From an uncultured Peptoniphilus sp. (GTDB lineage: Bacteria > Bacillota > Clostridia > Tissierellales > Peptoniphilaceae), in assembly GCA_947254665.1 (NCBI GenBank), contig CAMYEJ010000012.1, positions 1 through 15,592 of the forward strand: DNA of 15,592 nucleotides, read 5' to 3'. This document shows positions 12,955-15,592 of this stretch, piece by piece. The translations under genes and the position numbers were made by a program. The notes beneath the pieces were generated by a model. It searched no databases, was not told where the DNA came from, and was given only the letters and a program-made list of their open reading frames with translations. The stretch's first letter is position 1. Each line of letters opens with the position of its first letter.

Positions 12955-13545
12955 ATGAAACAATTAGAAATAAATAAAGAAGATAAATTCGCGATAATTC
13001 ACACAAATCTTGGAGATATTAAGGTTAAGATGCTAGAAGAAGCAGCGCCGCTTGCGGTGGAAAATTTCTTGACCCATGCAAAGAATGGCTACTATGACAA
13101 TACAATTTTTCACAGAGTTATAAAAGATTTTATGATTCAAGGTGGAGATCCAGAAGGCACAGGACGTGGCGGCGAATCCATCTGGGACAAACCATTTAAA
13201 GATGAATTTAGCATCGACTTTAGAAATATAAGAGGAGCTCTTTCCATGGCAAACGCAGGTCCATCTACAAACGGAAGTCAATTTTTCATCGTACAAGGAC
13301 CAAAGATAACAGAAGATATCATTGGACAGATGAAAGAACTTGGAGAAAAAGGTGGATTTCCTGACGAAGTTGTGAAGGTTTACTCTGAACTTGGGGGAGC
13401 ATACTGGCTAGATGGAAAGCACACAGTATTTGGTCAAGTAGTTGAAGGAATGGATATAGTTGATGCGATTGCTAACACTGAAACAGGATTTATGGATAAA
13501 CCTGTAGAAGATGTGGTAGTTAAAAATATAGAAGTTCTAGATTAA
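12955..13545 (+). CDS. Cyclophilin-type peptidyl-prolyl cis-trans isomerase
   Basis: A 196-residue cyclophilin that speeds proline isomerisation during protein folding. Catalytic motif F52-H-R-V-I-K-D-F-M-I-Q-G-G-D contains R54, F59 and Q62. The S-M-A-N-A-G-P motif (97-103) with Q109-F-F and the late W151-L-D-G-K-H-T-V-F-G complete the active site. About 30 residues between V113-Q-G-P and W151 form an insertion compared with minimal cyclophilins. There is no signal peptide, so it acts in the cytoplasm. AAGGAG precedes the ATG, 12 bases after the MATE stop; it is the last gene of the operon. Confidence 0.94.
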   Translation: MKQLEINKEDKFAIIHTNLGDIKVKMLEEAAPLAVENFLTHAKNGYYDNTIFHRVIKDFMIQGGDPEGTGRGGESIWDKPFKDEFSIDFRNIRGALSMANAGPSTNGSQFFIVQGPKITEDIIGQMKELGEKGGFPDEVVKVYSELGGAYWLDGKHTVFGQVVEGMDIVDAIANTETGFMDKPVEDVVVKNIEVLD

Positions 13546-13560
13546 AAATTTTATGATAAC

Positions 13561-13609
13561 TATTACCATGTCTGTTCTTGATATTATAAGCTCCGATATG
13601 GTAATATTT
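13561..13609 (+). terminator. Probable terminator after the PPIase gene
   Basis: TATTACCAT (13561-13569) pairs perfectly with ATGGTAATA (13598-13606) around a 28-base loop, followed by TTT. The stem is AT-rich and the T-run short, so termination may be partial. Confidence 0.5.
13578..13607 (+). promoter_or_regulatory. Candidate promoter of tRNA-Thr
   Basis: TTGATA (13578-13583), 18-base spacer, TAATAT (13602-13607). The -35 matches 5 of 6, the -10 only 4 of 6. It overlaps the right arm of the terminator-like hairpin. Predicted start near 13614, leaving a leader of about 25 bases. Confidence 0.35.
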
Positions 13610-13619
13610 AAATGATTAC

Positions 13620-13635
13620 AGGGGAGATTTCCCCT
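13620..13635 (+). other. Leader hairpin directly before the tRNA
   Basis: AGGGGA-GATT-TCCCCT, a GC-rich 6-bp stem ending 3 bases before the tRNA 5' end at 13639. It would sit in the 5' leader removed by RNase P. No T-run follows, so it is not a standard terminator. Confidence 0.5.
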
Positions 13636-13638
13636 TGT

Positions 13639-13714
13639 GCTACTGTAGCTCAGCTGGCAGAGCAGTGCACTCGTAACGCACAGGTCAAGGGTTCGAGCCC
13701 CTTCAGTAGCTCCA
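13639..13714 (+). tRNA. tRNA-Thr (anticodon CGU)
   Basis: A 76-base cloverleaf with the CCA end encoded. Acceptor GCTACTG/CAGTAGC (7 bp), D stem GCTC/GAGC with GG in the loop, anticodon loop CTCGTAA with CGT at positions 34-36, and T arm AAGGG-TTCGAGC-CCCTT. It reads ACG threonine codons. The base of the anticodon loop is closed by an A31-C39 mismatch instead of a pair. A run of seven T follows the CCA directly. Confidence 0.95.
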
Positions 13715-13735
13715 TTTTTTTACAGAGGGAATTAA

Positions 13736-14866
13736 ATGATACAGATAAAAGAAGTAAAAACTAAAGACGACTTTGAAAAATTCTACGGAATTTATGAAAA
13801 AGTCTATGGAGATAATCCGTACTTTGTCTATCCGATAAAGAAAGATTATTTAAAATATATAAAAGGGCAAAATAATGACCTCGGTATGTTTCCATACATA
13901 ACCATTATGGCTACAGATGAAAATGAAGATTGTCTAGGAAGGCTAATCGCATTTGTAGATACAAAATTAAATGATTATAACGGATTAAAAGTTGGATATA
14001 TTGCAGAATATGAAGCGGTAGATAATTTAGAAGTTTCAAAAAAACTTTTAGATAGGACGGTTGAGTTTTTTAAATCTCAAGGAATGGACACAGCAAAAGG
14101 TCCTGTTGCTCTTCCAGGAGGAGATGATAATAGAGGGTTTATCATCGATAATTTCGATAGGATGCCATCCATAATGAATAAGTACAATCCGCCATACTAC
14201 AATGATCAGTTCACAGAGTTTGGATTTGAAAAATACCATGATGTATATGCTTACAGAGCAGAGATTAATGATCTAGAAGATAAGGTTGCAAAGCTTGAGG
14301 TGCTTCTACCTAAGATTGAAGAGAGGTACGGATACAATGTCTACACAGCAGACATGAAGAACAATCTCCATAGAGAGACAGAATCTGTTTACCAAGTTCT
14401 TGAAAAGGGAATGCCAGAAGAATGGGAAGACTTCAGTCCAATAAGCAAAGAAGAAATCACAAATATTGTAAATGCTATAAAACCTTATGCAGATGAAGAT
14501 CTCATCATGATTGCTAGAAACAACGAAGGTGAACCGATAGGATTCACATTAGCCTTACCAGATTATAATGAAATATTAAAAGATTTCAAAGGTAAACTTG
14601 GAATTATAGAAGGAATAAAATTTCTACTAAAAAGAAAATCTATAAAGAGGCTAAGAGTTTTTGTACTCTTTGTAATTCCTGAATATAGGGACAAAGGTGT
14701 AACCTCAGCCATGTATTTTAAATCTTTTAAAAATGCAGCAAAAAAAGGTTATAGATATTTAGAAGGCTCAACCATTTGGGATTACAACAAAAAAATGCAA
14801 AATGATATTGAAAAATTCGGAGCAACAATCGACATAACTTATAGAATATATAGGAAAAGCATATGA
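13736..14866 (+). CDS. YghO-like acyl-CoA N-acyltransferase (GNAT fold)
   Basis: A 376-residue cytoplasmic protein resembling the E. coli YghO group of large GNAT-fold proteins. Family marks: D26-N-P-Y near the start, G122-P-V-A-L-P-G-G, F139-D-R-M-P-S-I-M-N-K-Y-N-P-P-Y-Y and F162-G-F-E-K-Y-H-D-V-Y-A-Y-R. A second GNAT half near the end has I314-P-E-Y-R-D-K-G-V-T-S-A-M, which fits the acetyl-CoA pyrophosphate loop. Acyl donor and acceptor are unknown. ATG at 13736 has GAGGGA 5 bases upstream. It begins 21 bases after the tRNA CCA end, too close for its own promoter outside the tRNA, so it is probably co-transcribed with the tRNA. It overlaps the methyltransferase-like gene by 4 bases. Confidence 0.82.
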   Translation: MIQIKEVKTKDDFEKFYGIYEKVYGDNPYFVYPIKKDYLKYIKGQNNDLGMFPYITIMATDENEDCLGRLIAFVDTKLNDYNGLKVGYIAEYEAVDNLEVSKKLLDRTVEFFKSQGMDTAKGPVALPGGDDNRGFIIDNFDRMPSIMNKYNPPYYNDQFTEFGFEKYHDVYAYRAEINDLEDKVAKLEVLLPKIEERYGYNVYTADMKNNLHRETESVYQVLEKGMPEEWEDFSPISKEEITNIVNAIKPYADEDLIMIARNNEGEPIGFTLALPDYNEILKDFKGKLGIIEGIKFLLKRKSIKRLRVFVLFVIPEYRDKGVTSAMYFKSFKNAAKKGYRYLEGSTIWDYNKKMQNDIEKFGATIDITYRIYRKSI

Positions 14867-15408
14867 AGTATGTACCAATATCCGTATTTATACTATATTT
14901 GATAATGCTATTTGTAATAAGAAAAGAGATAGGCGAAGACTTAAAAAGGATAGGCGAGTTAGTAAATATAAAGAGAAACAAAGTCTACTTCATACTAATA
15001 CTTATTGCCAATGTAAATCTGTTGATTGTGGACTTGGTAAGACCTGTTCCAGGATATTTAAATAGAAATATCATGAAGTACCCAGGAATATTTCTATACG
15101 TTTACGGGCTTCTCCTTACAATCTATGTAGTTGCAACAATAAAGGACAGTATGAGAGGACCAAACGCAGATAAGATGAAGGAATTTGATGGAGAGGACGC
15201 CTATACAATAAATAGAAACCCAATCTACAAATCACTTGTGCTTATTACAGCAGGACATCTTGTGACCACGACTAGGTTGTCATTTGTATTTTTATTTATA
15301 GTAACAGTGCTTCTAGTGATTTCACAAACTTTGAAAGAAGAAAGAGCACTGCAAATGAGGTACGGCAAGAAATATCTTCGATACAAGAATAAAGTAAAAA
15401 GATTTTAA
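14863..15408 (+). CDS. ICMT/PEMT-like membrane methyltransferase family protein
   Basis: A 181-residue membrane protein with four hydrophobic segments (about 4-19, 41-58, 73-93, 138-155). The C-terminal half has the pattern of the isoprenylcysteine carboxyl methyltransferase / phospholipid methyltransferase family: R118-N-P-I-Y122, a following hydrophobic segment, E159-E160, and a Y167-G-K-K-Y-L-R-Y ending. In this family those residues bind S-adenosylmethionine at the membrane face. The substrate is unknown; bacteria lack prenylated Ras-like proteins, so a lipid or small isoprenoid is more likely. The start overlaps the acyltransferase stop in ATGA, so the pair may modify the same type of molecule, which is inference. 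Confidence 0.82.
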   Translation: MKYVPISVFILYLIMLFVIRKEIGEDLKRIGELVNIKRNKVYFILILIANVNLLIVDLVRPVPGYLNRNIMKYPGIFLYVYGLLLTIYVVATIKDSMRGPNADKMKEFDGEDAYTINRNPIYKSLVLITAGHLVTTTRLSFVFLFIVTVLLVISQTLKEERALQMRYGKKYLRYKNKVKRF

Positions 15409-15427
15409 AATTTAAAAATTATAAACT

Positions 15428-15450
15428 AAAGTCGCTTCGGCGACTTTTTT
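15428..15450 (+). terminator. Rho-independent terminator with UUCG loop
   Basis: AAAGTCGC and GCGACTTT enclose a TTCG tetraloop, with the 3' arm running into six T (15445-15450). It ends the tRNA/acyltransferase/methyltransferase unit. Read on the other strand, the stem is followed by AGTTTATAA, less suited to termination. Confidence 0.92.
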
Positions 15451-15556
15451 ATATGTACAAATTTAATTTTTTATAAAATATCGCCAAAGTTTTAATAAAA
15501 AATTTAAGGGTAAAAATTTATTATAAATAAATATTTAGTTGAGAAAGGAAGAAAAA

Positions 15557-15592
15557 ATGTACGAAGGACTTAAAAATAGGAGAAGTTATTAT
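15557..15592 (+). CDS. Start of a further gene, possibly nitroreductase family (3' end outside window)
   Basis: Twelve codons beginning M-Y-E-G-L-K-N-R-R-S-Y-Y, with an AAGGAAG ribosome binding site about 6 bases upstream. K-N-R-R-S near the N terminus is typical of nitroreductase-fold flavoproteins, but twelve residues are too few to be sure. It follows the UUCG terminator, so it has its own promoter somewhere in the AT-rich 100 bases before it; I cannot place it with confidence. Confidence 0.5.
   Translation, partial: MYEGLKNRRSYY

Overview
The window comes from a low-GC Gram-positive anaerobe. Support includes AT-rich intergenic DNA, AAGGAG-type ribosome binding sites with frequent TTG starts, a Crp/Fnr regulator beside a DUF438/hemerythrin/PAS protein, and protein sequences of clostridial type. 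My best guess is the Tissierellia/Peptoniphilaceae group (Peptoniphilus, Anaerococcus, Finegoldia relatives). That placement is inferred from overall flavour, not from a marker gene.

Layout. (1) 1-1828, + strand: the 3' part of a Crp/Fnr-family regulator, then a 400-residue DUF438-hemerythrin-PAS protein. Between them lies a Crp/Fnr-like palindrome centred exactly 41.5 bases before the predicted start of transcription. The pair looks like a small gas or redox-stress unit. (2) 1829-2689: about 860 bases with no gene, packed with palindromes. It holds three copies of a CCTGAGNG...CGAA hairpin repeat, two of them inverted around 388 bases and flanked by TA. It also holds an 18-bp palindrome repeated 190 bases apart, a 22-bp palindrome and a long hairpin. 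(3) 2690-3648, + strand: a three-gene islet behind a perfect consensus promoter. It encodes a small secreted peptide whose reading frame is broken by one base at an A8 run, an unrecognised 147-residue protein, and a DUF2087 protein.

(4) 9758-3822, - strand: one six-gene operon with overlapping or nearly touching genes. A TIGR01212-type radical SAM protein leads, followed by a peptide-type ABC importer: lipoprotein, two permeases and two ATPases. (5) 9857-13606, + strand: a TPR protein, methionine aminopeptidase (map), a MATE exporter and a cyclophilin-type prolyl isomerase. They are tightly packed and transcribed divergently from the importer operon. (6) 13639-15450, + strand: tRNA-Thr(CGU), a YghO-like acyl-CoA N-acyltransferase starting only 21 bases after the tRNA CCA, and an overlapping ICMT-like membrane methyltransferase, closed by a UUCG-loop terminator. 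A further gene, perhaps a nitroreductase, starts at 15557 and runs off the window.

Most of the window is ordinary housekeeping and transport DNA. The least explained parts are the repeat-filled gap, the frameshifted secreted-peptide islet, the overlapping inverted repeats around the radical SAM/importer promoter, and the tRNA that sits almost on top of a protein gene.
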